A stretch of DNA of 64,000 nucleotides from the NCBI RefSeq assembly GCF_000005505.3, contig NC_016133.3:15128001-15192000 (forward strand). The letters are read 5' to 3'. Positions 49,401 to 61,725 of the stretch are shown piece by piece; the first letter of the stretch is position 1; each line of letters begins with the position of its first letter. This stretch comes from Brachypodium distachyon. Lineage: Eukaryota; Streptophyta; Magnoliopsida; Poales; Poaceae. A program made the position numbers and the translations under genes. The notes under the pieces were generated by a model, which was given only the letters and a program-made list of their open reading frames with translations, did no database searches and was not told the DNA's origin.

Positions 49401-52400
49401 CTGATTATTCTACCTTCCACAATGTGAACATACCTCGCTGCCATGTTGATTTTTTTTGCCAGAAGGCCATTCTGAATTATCTGACATATGGGAAAAATTT
49501 CACATGCTAATAACCTTGTATCAAATGCTTGCTGTGAAGTGATCTGGACCCTCGGTGTTTACCTTACTTGATCCAGCCATTTATTTGCAGAAGTCTGCAC
49601 TTGTTGGCATGGCAGTGTATCAGTAGTTCAGTACATGCCACTGTTCTGTATATTCTCTACGAATGAATTATGGTCCTACCAAATAGGTGCTTTTCCGTTT
49701 GTAAATTCTAGTGTATATAATTGACATGACCTGAGTTAACTATGTACAGGTACGTGTTGAGGCAGCATCAACCATTGCTGTGATGCTTGAAGGACATGCC
49801 TTAGTTTTGACACAAGTAGCAGAGTACAAGGAATCATCGAAACTTGGATCTTTCACTACGTTATCTTGCTCGCTTGGTCAAATTCTGATGCAGCTGCATA
49901 CAGGTAGGGGACTCGCTGACATTTTCAAATTCAATAGTCCAGTATCTATTCACTTCTTTTGGCCAAAGGAATCCATGGTTGGTGAGTTCTGTCCAAACAT
50001 ATATGCATCACCAAATAAATAGTAAAGCATAACTTTAAGTTTTGACACTACGTGACCAGGCAGCAGTAGCACATTGACAAATGTCAAAAACAGCTTACAC
50101 AACTAGGCACATAAAGCAATCCAACAAGGTTAACAAAGGGTACAACTGCATGAGCATGTATTTACTATTATAACCATCGGACTTCTTGAGGTGTGGTTCA
50201 TCCACACCCTCTCCCACCCCACTTCCCCCTTATATCTCCCTTTGATCTTATCCATATACCTTTCACGTACCCAGTTCCTTTTGACTTCTGTAAATAGAAA
50301 ATTTTACATGACATATCTGTTTCTGTTTGGCAGGTGTGATGTACTTGATACAGCATGAAACTCTAGCTACATTTCTTGCAGCATTGTTCAGAGTTCTCAT
50401 CCTTCTGATATCTGCTACACCGTATGATTTAATTTCCGCACTGTGTCTCTTGTTTCTCTTACTTGATATGCATTATAATTGATAATATGTTAGATGAATA
50501 GGTATTCTCGCATGCCAAAGGAGTTGTTACCAACTGTCATCACAGCCATGTGCAGCAGATTATTGGAGAAGCACTCGAATAAAAATGAACATTATGCCTT
50601 AGTGGTTAGTTTTTCAATATTGATTCATTTATTCAGCAACAGTGGCCATCTCCTTTGCACCTTACATGAGTTTAACAACAGGTTAATGTTCTAAGTTGCT
50701 TGGAGGCAGCATTTGCGAAGGTACCACCTTCTTCAGATGTCTTTGGAGTTCTCATGGAGGGTTGTGCAGGTTAGACCCTCTCAAATCTCAATCTCAATAT
50801 TTTTGTTGATGTCGTGCCTTCTGTTCTCATTTCTCAGTCTAACTTTTATCTATTTGTTATATGCTGCATATTGCTACATTAAGTTATTTTCTTAGAAGAC
50901 TCCAGAGTTCATCGTATTGCAAAAAAAATTTTGAAAGAAAACTGAAGGGGTGGCACATATTGCAATTTTGGTTTTGGTGAATTCTGAATTATTGAGCTGT
51001 GACATTTGTGTGCCAATGCGAGCTTTTTCAGGGCCATCACATGCTCAGCAAAAGTCAGGTGTGGTAGCTGTCCTTCTTCATTGTGTAGAAAAGGAAATGC
51101 ATTTCAGCATTAGATGCGGAGCTCTCCAGGCAAGTCATCATCCAGTTACGCTTAAAGATTGCGTTTGGAATTTCTTTTCTCTAGTATTTGTCTGGAAATT
51201 TGGCGTATTATGTATTTTTTTTGTTAGCTACTCCCTGCGATCCATAGTAAGTGTCGGGGATTTAGTACAAAGTCTAATATTTGTCTGGAGTAATAATTTA
51301 CTGCCCTTTTTTAATTTACTTTTCTAATATTAAGATACCGTAACGAATATAAGGATTTTGTTTTACTCTTCGTAAAGACAAGTACATCTGTCTGCCAAAC
51401 CCTGTAGATTGGTTAAAAGGATGTTAGTATCTTTCCAGCATAAGCACTAGAAACAACTGTGGTTATCCTCTAAAACACAACTCCTGTGATCTGGATTCTG
51501 TTATGGTACCTATTTGTATCCACGTGCTGGATACCTTGCTCATATTTATAACTAGTTGTGAGGAAGGCTATGCTTCCTGTTCTATGCTCTAATGTGTAAT
51601 GTAGTTGTCCTTGATATTCTGTGTATACATTTATACAACTACAACATAAATTCTGTTTCATGAATAAAAAAAACATTTGCGTTAACAGAAGGTGCAAGTC
51701 CAGATAACAAACTAGAATGGTGCTATCTTTCAGAACATGATACCACCTCAGATATATTCATGCATTCTTACTGCATGTACACTTGATATGTCCACATAGC
51801 AATAAGTCTTGGCACTTTATTGTAGGACATAATGCACTTGTACTTGCTCTACAGGCACACATGTGGCACCATTCATCCTCTTTTATGTGTGTTCAGGTGT
51901 TGAGATCAGTGGTTCATAATTACCCAAGCTGTGCAGACATCATTTGGGAAAAAGTTCAAGACATTGTTCTTGATTTGTTGCAAACGGAAATCTTTGAAGA
52001 CCAAAGATCTGATGCTAACTTTGGACCTCCTAAAGAAGAGTTATCGATTAAGGGAAGATGTCTTGTAGCTGGCATTAAGGTAGTTTATTCTGTAAATATT
52101 TTGAAATCTTGTGAATGAAACTCTATTTTCCATGTCATCTGATTTGTAGTCTATTTTGCATTGCCATTAGGGAGCTTTAATCTTTTCTCCTTGAAGCTGA
52201 TATTTTTTTGTGCTTTGCGATGAACTGGATAAATTCTCGATACTGGGTAGTTCTCAACCTTGCATCCGTCTTGTTTTCCCCAGTTTATCCATTTGCCACA
52301 AATTACTATACTTGCCAGTGTTGGTACCGATCAATGTTCAAGTTTAGTTGTTAATAATATCAATGTAGCCTATAGGATGTACCTGAAGTTGGATGTGTAC

Positions 52401-55400
52401 TTTACCTTTTCTCCCAACATAAGATGCATACTGATTGAATTACATTATCCCATGCTCAGATTATTTTGTTGATTATTTGTTACGTGGTGCCTGAATATTC
52501 TAATCTCAGGTTTTTATGAACTTGGTTACTTGGTATAATGACATGTTTGTTGCCCTGATTTTTCTTCCCATTTTGCATCAGTTTCTGCATCCTTGTTCGA
52601 TTCTGATCTTAGAACCTTTTTATTATGTAAATAAACCACTCATTCAGGATCATACTTAGTTATTGATTATTTATTAACGTGTTGTGGTTCTGTTTGCCAG
52701 GTAATCGACGAGTGTCTGCGTGTTTCATCTGGATTCAAGGGAGCAGATGACCTCAAAGAATGTAGATTGCTGGATATTCAGCAAATTTCTGATTGTACTG
52801 TAAATAAAAGTATCAAATCTGCACCGCACTTTGAAATCGTAATCCCTGGACCAACACAAAACTGTGCTTCGGATATAACACTTGGAACCAACCGTTGGAT
52901 TGAGGTGATAGAAACTCTTCTCCCTCGGGGATTGTCACATGCCTCCGCTATGGTAATTTACCATCTATAGAATCTGTGTTGTGCATTTATTTGATATTAA
53001 TATAGAACAAACACTGCTTAGACTTCATTTATTTCTCAAGAATCTGTGGTGCCAATGCTAACACAATAAGCAGATTAGTAGCACAACGCCTGCCCGCTTT
53101 AGTGAAAGCAGCCAACTAATCATGTTTGAATATAGTGCTAACATTTATGATCCTTGGTTTAATGCATGGTTTTTCTCAATTGTGTTGTTTGCATGGTCTT
53201 TAAGTTCAGGATGGAAGAAATCTGTTTTCTCTTGTGACATCACCAATAAAATATACTCCCTCCGTTCCATAATTTTTGTCTCAAATTTGCCCAAAAATGG
53301 ATGTATCTATTCCTAAAAGGCGTTTAGATACATGCAATATTTCGACAAGAATTATGGAACGGAGTAAGTAGAGTATTGTGTTCCATGGACTTGGTGGGAT
53401 TCTTTTGTGTAGAGCTGAAAGTATTCATTTTATGTGTGTGTTTCCCTGGGCTAAATAAAGTACCTGTTTGATTGTAGGTCAGGACAGCATCACTCACATG
53501 TTTTGCAGGCATGACTTCTGATGTTTTCTTCTCCCTGCCAGTAAACAACAGAGATTATGTGACGTCGTCATCTGTAAGTTTAATGTCTCATTTGCATGTT
53601 TGATTGTGTTTCCTAGCCTGTTTAGAAAATCCATTGTGTGTGTAACATTGTCGTTCTGTAGGTTCATGCAGCAATGAGTGACGCAGTTGCTACTGTGCGA
53701 TCGGCTGCTTGTCGAGCCATCGGTATTGTTTCATGTTTCTCGCAAATACTGTCGAGGTAAGTTACAGATCTTTAAGGTACTTAAATGAAGATGAAGACAT
53801 AACTCATTGTTTCCTCCTGCAGTTCTAGTCTGCCTGGCGAGTTCATAGAAGCCATTGAGTTTAATACCCGAAATTCATCGACTCCAGTATGATATGTGAA
53901 TATTTATCTTTTTATGCATGTTTTTTAACTAAAAATTGTCAAGTAGTATATGTATAACCTAATACTATTACCATCAACGTTAATGTTTAGGTTCGTATCA
54001 CTGCATCATGGGCTTTGGCAAATCTTTGTTCTTCTATTCGTTTTAGAGCATTAGAACTGCAAGCGGATCCATCTGCAGGTACGTATTTCATGTTGATGGC
54101 TATTGGTTACAATATATACTAATATGTCATGCTTATCTCCATTTTTTTCAATTGCAGGTGTAATAGATAAATCAACCACGTCTTTGTTGGTTGAAATTGC
54201 TTTGCGCCTGACCAAAGACGGTGAAAAGGTAAGCCTATCTTAGTCAGCTGATGTGGTTTTATTTTAATTGTTCAGCGGCTCAGATGTCTATTTTAGCTAT
54301 GAAGAATAAAGGGTGTCATGGGATACACATTATTTTAAAAGAAAAAGGAAGCTCTCTGTGTATGTTTATATAACTAATAGCACCAGTGTTTTTTTTGCTT
54401 TGTTTTCGTTCAGGTGAAGTCAAATGCTGTTAGAGCTCTTGGATATCTTTCAAGGTTTATCAGATTCAATCATCAACCTGACGTCGATGTGCCAAGGTTG
54501 CTCAACATTCTGCGTGCATCAATTGCAAATTTTCTTATCTCTTTTCTTCAGCTTACAATTTTGCGACTTCCATAACAGCGATTCAGTTAACTATGGAGAT
54601 CTTGTCTGGCTTGAAAGGATGGTACAGGCTTTGATGTCTTGTGTGACAACCGGAAATGTTAAGGTACTACTAGAAATGGTTACACTTAAAACATAAAAAT
54701 CCATGTGCTGAGTACTTTGTTATTCATCACAAGTTCACAGTTTTATTCTGGTTCCCGAGATATTTTCTTTTGTTAAGGCGAGATAAAAAGAAGGTATATT
54801 CGCCTTGTTATGTCCTCACGAGGAACACCTCGGTTAGTAGGGATTTGCACCTAGTTTTTTCCTTCTAATTTTCTAGGATAAGTTACTGTTGGCTGTAAAG
54901 ATTCATGACATGGATATCTGCCGCTGTTTGACATGTCTGTCTTTTCTTCAGGTTCAATGGAATGTTTGTCACGCTCTTAGCAACTTATTCATGAATGATA
55001 CCTTGAGACTCTCAGACATGCCGTGGTATGATTTTTACGCATTAAATAAGTTTCAGATTTTGCTGGAATTTTTCTCAGAAATTTTATGCATCCGTTTCTG
55101 CTTTAGAAGTTCCATTGTACAAGTAAATGTTTTCTTTTATCTTCTGGAAACATTTCAAAGAAATGTATGCTTGCTATCAATGGTCAGAAGATGAAACTCT
55201 TTCATTTTTCATTGTCAACTTGTCAATCAGAAGTGCTATATGACAAATTGACAATAGTGCCTAAGGTTTCTGTGCTGAAATGCAATGTTGGTAGTTCTTC
55301 ATGTGGACTACTGTGCTATTATAAACTTCTCATTTTCCATCGCTATGGAATTAATGGTTGCCCAAGGCACAGATGCACAGCCCAACACACTTAGTGATGA

Positions 55401-57055
55401 CATGCTGCAAGACTTTTGTGATTGACTTCATTTGTAATACTTCATATTGTAGATATTTAGATTTGACATTGCCTTGTAACCTTTCCCATGGTTTCCTTTC
55501 ACCTTATGAAGTCTGTTGACCGAGATAATCCGCCGTGGTGCCATTGTACCTATGTGAATACTCCAACTTCATATATTGGTGCTTCTGATTTTCAAGTGTT
55601 TTGTGTAACAGGGCATCAAGTGTTTATAGCATACTTCTACTGCTACTCCGGGACTCGAACAATTATAAGATAAGGATGCATGCGGCCGTTGCCTTAGCTG
55701 TGCCAGTCACAAGGCTTGGTTAGTCCTCTGTATGCTTTAATTTCCGCCTTTATTTTAGTTTTGACCTTCCACATTTCACTAATACCATATCATGCCAATG
55801 GATTAAATCTTTGTTCCATTATTATTTTGATTGTACTTGCATTTGTCTATGCTATGTAGTAGTTAATTTTTTGTTGGATAAATCAATGCTGCTTCTGCTG
55901 CTCCATATTTCATTTATTGGATATTTGTGTCTTGACTGTGGACTCATTCCATTCTCCAACTAAGTTCATGATGCTGCTGGATGCTTACTTATCACTCTTT
56001 GTGTAGATTATGGTACCTCATTTCCAGATGTTGTTCGAGGCCCTGTTCATGTCCTTGAGTCATTAAGTTCAAACAATGCGTCGTCACCTTCAAATTTCAA
56101 ACACCGAGACAACCTTGAGAAACAGGCCAGTATTGATGATACATATACAGATATTATTTACACCAAAACATGTTTCGCAGCATCGTTGAAGCTTTTCTCC
56201 TTTTTACAGCTTACATTTACTGCTCTTCACTTGCTTGGTTTTGTTTCTCCAAAGGATGATCAAAGCCTGAAAGATTTTCTTTTCAAGGTAAGGACTCATT
56301 CCTGTGAATTAGTGTTTTCTTGAAATAGATCATCTTTGCATGTCTTGTGTTTTTAAGTGGCATATATTAGTCAGGACATATTTATATTGTTAGAATCTGT
56401 GTTCATCAGTTTCAGGAGCATACATTGGCCCTGTTATGAATGGAAATATCAAACATATACACTAGGAATAAAACTTTTTGCACCCTTCCAAAGCTGACAA
56501 TGCGGGGCTTACTGTTTTAACAACGGATAACCCTAATGGGCAATGGCCCTTAAATCTGTCTCGTCAGCCCTTGTTTGCCATTGACTTCAATTTTCATGGT
56601 AACTTATTCCCCAGTGACCTTAGCCCTACAGTTGAGTTCTTCTGTGGTTAAACGCTCAAAGCTTCTATTTCTTTGTAATTGGCCAACGGATCTATTGTTA
56701 CTATTTTGTAACCTACAGTTGAATTCTTTTACGGTTTAACTGCTCAACACTTCAATTTCTTGGTAATTGACTTCCAGATCTATTGTTCTATTATACTATC
56801 TCATCCGTGTGCCATTTTGAGCAGAAAGCAACCTTTCTTGAAGACTGGTTGAAGTCTTTATGCTCCTCATTCAATAATACCGAGGACCAGCCTCCAGTAA
56901 GCAAGACCATAAATGACGAGGATGGTTTCAGCCCAAATGTATCACAGAAAGTTATGCTATCCTCTGCTGTGATGTCCTTGCTCGAAGTATATAAAAGTGG
57001 AAACCAGCAAGCTATTGCTCAGAGATTTGAGCATTTGGCTAGAAGCATAGCATGA
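44744..57055 (+). CDS. HEAT repeat-containing protein 6-like (DUF4042, ARM/HEAT repeats)
   Basis: Twenty-eight exons, 1157 aa: 44744-44929, 45016-45108, 45626-45798, 47366-47639, 47930-47997, 48072-48141, 48228-48548, 49143-49222, 49323-49374, 49750-49903, 50334-50421, 50502-50604, 50682-50769, 51032-51129, 51897-52079, 52701-52952, 53478-53573, 53662-53756, 53823-53886, 53991-54078, 54158-54228, 54414-54496, 54579-54663, 54952-55025, 55612-55718, 56007-56125, 56210-56287, 56825-57055. The length is close to animal HEATR6. A basic RYRPPHLRKK followed by a Ser/Asp-rich stretch (~315-375) precedes the DUF4042 region (~385-560). Helical HEAT/ARM repeats continue to the end (for example VRTASLTCFAGM, VRSAACRAIGIVSCF, VKSNAVRALGYLSRF, VQWNVCHALSNLF). 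Repeats like these are protein scaffolds; the partner is unknown. Introns 14 (CAG|GCAAGT) and 26 (CAG|GCCAGT) use GC donors. Five transposon pieces lie in its introns. Confidence 0.92.
45475..45516. mobile_element. Half of a Stowaway-type MITE in HEATR6 intron 2
   Basis: CTCCCTCCGATCCATAATAA followed by GTGCTGGGGATTCAGTACAAAG; only the left arm of the expected hairpin is present. The same 42-bp arm occurs at 51231. Confidence 0.6.
46386..46870 (-). mobile_element. Candidate solo LTR (Copia-like) in HEATR6 intron 3
   Basis: Read on the minus strand the block starts TGTTAGGAGTAATC and ends CTCTCACA, the TG...CA limits of an LTR. It has a TATA-like CCTATATAAGG in the middle followed by ATGCATCCCC, as in many grass Copia LTRs. 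No internal retroelement sequence adjoins it. Flanking 5-bp repeats do not match exactly (ATTA-like on both sides), so the ends may be off by a few bases. Confidence 0.45.
46419..46462. repeat. Microsatellite (CT)15 followed by C14
   Basis: Fifteen CT dinucleotides (46419-46448) run directly into fourteen C residues (46449-46462), within the candidate solo LTR. Probably highly polymorphic; assembly length may be unreliable. Confidence 0.97.
48766..49004. mobile_element. Tourist/Harbinger-like MITE (239 bp) in HEATR6 intron 7
   Basis: Ends GGGTGTGTTTGGTTGG and (reverse complement) GGATGTGTTTAGTTGG match at 14 of 16 bases, with further inverted similarity inward (GCCA..TAGCC). The trinucleotide TTC flanks both sides (48763-48765, 49005-49007), a 3-bp duplication as in Tourist elements, although TTA is usual. 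Confidence 0.8.
51231..51272. mobile_element. Half of a Stowaway-type MITE in HEATR6 intron 14
   Basis: CTCCCTGCGATCCATAGTAA then GTGTCGGGGATTTAGTACAAAG, the same left arm as at 45475, also 42 bp and also without the right arm. Confidence 0.6.
53256..53368. mobile_element. Stowaway MITE (113 bp) in HEATR6 intron 16
   Basis: CTCCCTCCGTTCCATAATTT at the left and GAATTATGGAACGGAGTAAG at the right, flanked by TA. Very close in sequence to the element at 20404-20516. Confidence 0.95.
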
Positions 57056-58017
57056 GTAACAAACATCTATTGTGGTCTCCACCGGCATTACAAGCAGCAA
57101 GTTATTGGTCATCTACCTCTCTGAAAGCCAACTCGCTTATCAACTTTGTTCTCAAGAGGCTTCCAATAAAGAGAGACAACCTGACCTGTACATTAATATA
57201 CTCAGTGAACTCAGCGAAGGTGCGGAGTTTGCCGTTTTCAGATATTTGCCAGCATACAGAAGATCCTGGCAGATGCTTGGATCACTGCCAAATGTGCCTC
57301 CGCGTGTCGTTGTATTCTCGTGTAAAAGTAGTTCTTGAGTTTCCTCCAGTTCCAGGTGTGGCCATGTTGTACATCATATTAATTTACAGTAAAGCATTAG
57401 TGTGCATATGTGTTGCAAGTACTGGCATACTTCTACCGAGGGATTTCTCCACTTAAGCTATCCTAGCCCAAAGTATCAACAGTTACAGATACATACATGT
57501 ATTCATTAGTTCCACATAGACCGTAGCGCTATGGATTACCATGGACTTTGCAATGGGGACATGAATGCATTGTTAGACCACAAGCATGATGACTTGTCCT
57601 CATCCGTATCATGTTTCCTGTCATTTTGGATCTGTCAGTTCACAACAGAAAATGAATACCTGCCATTTCGGCTGGGGCTACCAACCGCCATAACTAAATG
57701 GCAACGCACTATTTCCACTGTTTCCAGTGTTTACCTGGTAACATTGCTGGAGATGAATGGATGGAAGCTGAGTGCTATATGCTCTTGCCTACTTTCCACA
57801 GCTTGTACACACTTAAATGCTTTCCTGAGTCCCTGGTTTGTTTCAGAGTCTTGATCTGTAGCCACCGTTTGCTGGGTTGATCAGGATTGGTGGTTAATGT
57901 TGAATAGGTGAAGAGCTGACAAGAATGATGGCAGCAAGCAGCAGCTGTTCATGGCGACTTGTGCCTGTGAACTGAGTTTTCCTGGACTTGCTTTTAGGCA
58001 CTGACCTTTGCGGGTCA

Positions 58018-58318
58018 CTTACTGGCCGGTTTTCCCCTACAGCTGTCTTCGACTCGGTGAACTCTATTTCGATTGCATTCCAGTTAGCAATATCATCCGG
58101 GCCTTAAAAAAACTGAGCATCAACATCCTGTATATTTTTAAAAAATCGTTTGTTTGTTCTCACCCGGCTTACTGGCCGGTTTTACCCTATAGCTGTCTTC
58201 GACCCAGTGAACTCTATTTCGATTGCATTCCAGTTAGCAATAACATCCGGGCCTTAAAAAAACTGAGCATCAACGTTCTGTATTTAAAAAAATTGTTTGT
58301 TTGTTTGTTCTCACACGG
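58018..58318. repeat. 150-bp tandem duplication downstream of HEATR6
   Basis: Unit A 58018-58167 and unit B 58168-58318 both start CTTACTGGCCGGTTTT and share GAACTCTATTTCGATTGC and CCGGGCCTTAAAAAAACTG with few substitutions. It lies ~1 kb past the HEATR6 stop codon, possibly within or just after its 3' UTR. An open frame crosses both units only because they are repeated. Confidence 0.93.
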
Positions 58319-58819
58319 AAGTACCGTACTTGGCTCTTGTTATGTTTGCTGGTCCTGATGTGGTTTTTGTCTGGATAGACTTTCTTTTGCAATTCTCTTT
58401 CTAAATTTTTGCTGAAGTTATTGCACATAATTGCTTGAATTCATCTGGGAATGATACCTAGAATATTGCATCTGTTCTTGTCCTTTCTTTCTTGTGGACC
58501 ACTCCTTTTCTAATAATAATAATTTTTATTCTACATTACTCCTCCTGGTTTCTCCCATATTACAGTGTATTTTTTAGTACTAGTGTTTTGATATTTGAGA
58601 GGTTTGGGTGTTCATTCAAAACTTTCAAAAACTCAAAACACTAGCGTTTTTCTAGAAAACAATATGGGAAGTGTTTTAATTTGGTACAAAAATGGAGTGT
58701 TTTGTGGGTGAAAACTAGGGATAATCCTAAACATTTCCTACCAAACAACCAATTGGGGCTTTTAGTGTTTTCAATTTGGAGTGGATAATACCCTAGAAAA
58801 CATCCCAAAAACTCTAATA

Positions 58820-58928
58820 CTCCGATCAATATTAATTGTCTCAACTTTCCCCAAATATGGATGCATTTATGCATAAAAAACGTCTAGATACATGTAACAA
58901 TTCGACAATTAATATGGATCGGAGTGAG
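58820..58928. mobile_element. Stowaway MITE (109 bp) lacking four left-terminal bases
   Basis: CTCCGATCAATATTAATTGT at the left, the inverted copy with GATCGGAGTGAG at the right, TA on both sides. It is 4 bp shorter than the 113-bp relatives, consistent with loss of one CTCC unit at the left end. It appears inserted in a further repeat whose right end reads CCAAACAAGACCTAAG. Confidence 0.88.
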
Positions 58929-58999
58929 TACCAAACAAGACCTAAGTGTTTAACGACTGCTTTTTTAGAGAAAATGCTTAACGATGTTGGATCATCATC

Positions 59000-61480
59000 A
59001 GCTAGCTAGTTTTTTTAGAAGATCAGTTGCTAGTTTTTAGCAACATGATCCACCCTTGCAGTCCATACCATGTCAATTATTAATAATCAGTAGGGCCACC
59101 ACCAAGCAACATGCAACATAATTCATACACATCCCAAGAGGAGGATGGATGGTCCAACATCTCATTATTCAAAGACCATGTACACTGCTCATGGGAGATG
59201 TCACCACAAAATGGGCAAACATTTACTCCACAGGCCGTAGGCTACATGAGCAAGACTGGAGAACATGAATGCCACATGTCATGAACTTGCAAAAACATCC
59301 AATTAATGGATACATGGCGCCTTGCTGGATGGGCACTAATAAGGGCCTCTATAGTCTATAGTGCCGGTGTCTCCGGTCTCCCATTTCGCCGCCGCATGTA
59401 TTAATGTGTGTCGATGCACAAATTCATCTATCAGGGCTAGCACTTGTAGCCTCTATTTTTTTTCTTCGAAAGAGCAAGCCTCTGCATAAACTTGACGCCT
59501 CTATGGTTTAACTTGATACATTTTCCAAATTCTTGCATTCTCGATAAGGATCTCTGAATCCTTTTGTCCAAACATTATCTACAATCTCACAAATATTATA
59601 GACCTTTTAGAAAAAACATTGTGCATCCCAGCTGGACTAATATTTGTAGAGGTAACCTTTGCATTAGCCATTAGACACAGAAATTTCACCTACTTGTCTT
59701 CCATGAGACCATGAATGACACCATGCATAATCAAGATTAGCAGATGGCAGAACACTGTTCCGGGAACTGGCACAACAGATACAATAGTCTTCCTACCTTT
59801 CTTGTCCGGTAGGAGCCGTGGGCACTACTGTATCTGATTAAAATATTTGATGTACTTTGGGGTCTAATCTTGTCCTTTTTTCTTTGTTTCTAATGCAGTG
59901 GTAGTCACTCCACGGTGCATTGACAACTACCTCCAGCATAAGAGCTCCTGTTGTAGAATTAAAAAAATTGACGTGTCAAGAGGACTTTCTTCCAACGAGT
60001 GCGAGGATTGTTTATCATATTCATAATTCTGAGTTAATACGTCAGTTCCTTCACGAATAAGCTGAGTAGATACGTTAATTCCTCTAATTTTCTCTTGCTA
60101 ACTAATTATACACACATACATACATGGCTGAATATAGGTGAGTGACCTATATTCAGCTAGTTTAACTTGTTTTTCAAATGAAGAGACGACGGCAATGCCA
60201 CACGCATTGGCAAAAACTAACTAAACATGATTTACCGAGAAAACGCTTTGTCATCAATTAATACGCGGATGCATGGGCCGAAAGGTTAGCAACCTAATTA
60301 AGTCCCGATCTCGTATGTGTGTACGCTGGCTCCCTGATTAATTATTGCACGGCCAACACATTTTCTGGTGTCTTTGATCTGCCATTATTTCTGATTAAGG
60401 CGTAACAATCCCGTATCAGTCTAACTGTCTGTGCATTTTTGGCACACGACGGCTTTAACAGATGGCTATTAGGTATGCTTGAGATCAGTGAGCTATTGTG
60501 CACTGTTTCAAATTATGGGCTATTTTTACAGGCCAGCCTCCTGACTAAAATCATACTCCCTTCGTCACTTATTTCGGGACGGAATAAGTATATCGTTCTT
60601 GCTCGTGTGATATACATGTAAAATCACGGTACGCTAAAAAAATATGTAAAATCACGGTGCATGATTTCTTGCTTGCATGCATCGTCATCATCACCGTATC
60701 ATCACACAAGCTAGCAAAAAAATTCCATGTATACAAAATCAAGTGGTACAATTTCGTTTTTTGGCTTTATTATTCATTTAATACCAGATTTGCACCGTGC
60801 GCAATAGATAAAGAAAAATGCAATGGTCCTGTGAAAAAAAAACATCAAAGTGATCATGAACGAAACAATATTTTGAGCTTTGCCTATTTCTTTTTCTTGC
60901 CCTACTTTGTCTCCCGCGTCGTATCGCTCCATCCGTGCTTACTCGACAATGTGGGTAGATCTAAGTTAACGTGGCGGACACAGTAACATAAAGGAGCTTT
61001 AAAGCTAGATAAGCATTTGCCTATTTTATTTTTCCTAATTTGTCGGTGCACAACTAGAAATCACAAAAAGGGCAAGTGGAAAAAAGATGAAGCCCGACAA
61101 AGCGATAACATGATAAACTATTGTGCCATACGTTTTTCTTATCCAGCATATATATCAAGCTCCATCCATGACCACATTCGCGCCACCGCAGACACGGACA
61201 CGACAATCCGATACAAAGGTTGACCGTTACGTAATGAACACAAAAACCTTATCACACCACGTCGACAGAGCAACGAGATGCGCGCGTGCATGCATGGCAC
61301 ACCGTCGACACTCGCCCCCGCTTGTCCCACAAGAAACCCTACCCCTCCCAAAAGAAAAACCAAACCCAAAAAAGACAAAGAATGTCGCATCAAACCCCCT
61401 ACCACTCAAAAAAGCAAAGTAGAAAAGGCTAAAAATCTAATCAACATCACCCAAATCTACACGTCCTGGTGTCTAATCAA
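59000..61480. other. Intergenic between HEATR6 and the TMEM120-like gene
   Basis: About 2.5 kb of AT-rich sequence. I see no coding gene, only a short degraded CTCCCTTCGTC piece near 60557. The right end is the promoter of the TMEM120-like gene. Confidence 0.5.
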
Positions 61481-61493
61481 ATGAAAGAGATCC

Positions 61494-61503
61494 CTATTTA
61501 AGG
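61494..61503 (+). promoter_or_regulatory. Putative TATA box of the TMEM120-like gene
   Basis: CTATTTAAGG about 230 bp before the ATG at 61726, followed by a GA-rich leader with CT-repeats, as in many grass 5' UTRs. Confidence 0.5.
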
Positions 61504-61725
61504 CCACCCAAATTGGTCATCCCATCGCATTACATTATTAAGCTGAGACCTGAGAGAGAAGAGAGGTCTCCCAAATCAAACCCACCCTCTCTGCCTGCAG
61601 CTGGGACCCAGTCGTCAGCCTCTGTCGCCCATCTCTCCCGAGCGACCTGTATAGAGAGAGGGGGCGAAGAGAGGAGGAAGCTACTAGAGGGGAGGGAAGC
61701 AGAGGGGCGAGCAGCAGAGGAGGAG

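Noticed and set aside
58008..58358. 116-aa frame with an internal repeat
   Set aside because: The protein repeat is just the 150-bp DNA duplication; there is no coding signature or ATG context.
60550..60600. CTCCCTTCGTCACTTATTTC... as a full Stowaway element
   Set aside because: Only about 40 bp with no proper inverted arms or target duplication; too degraded to call.
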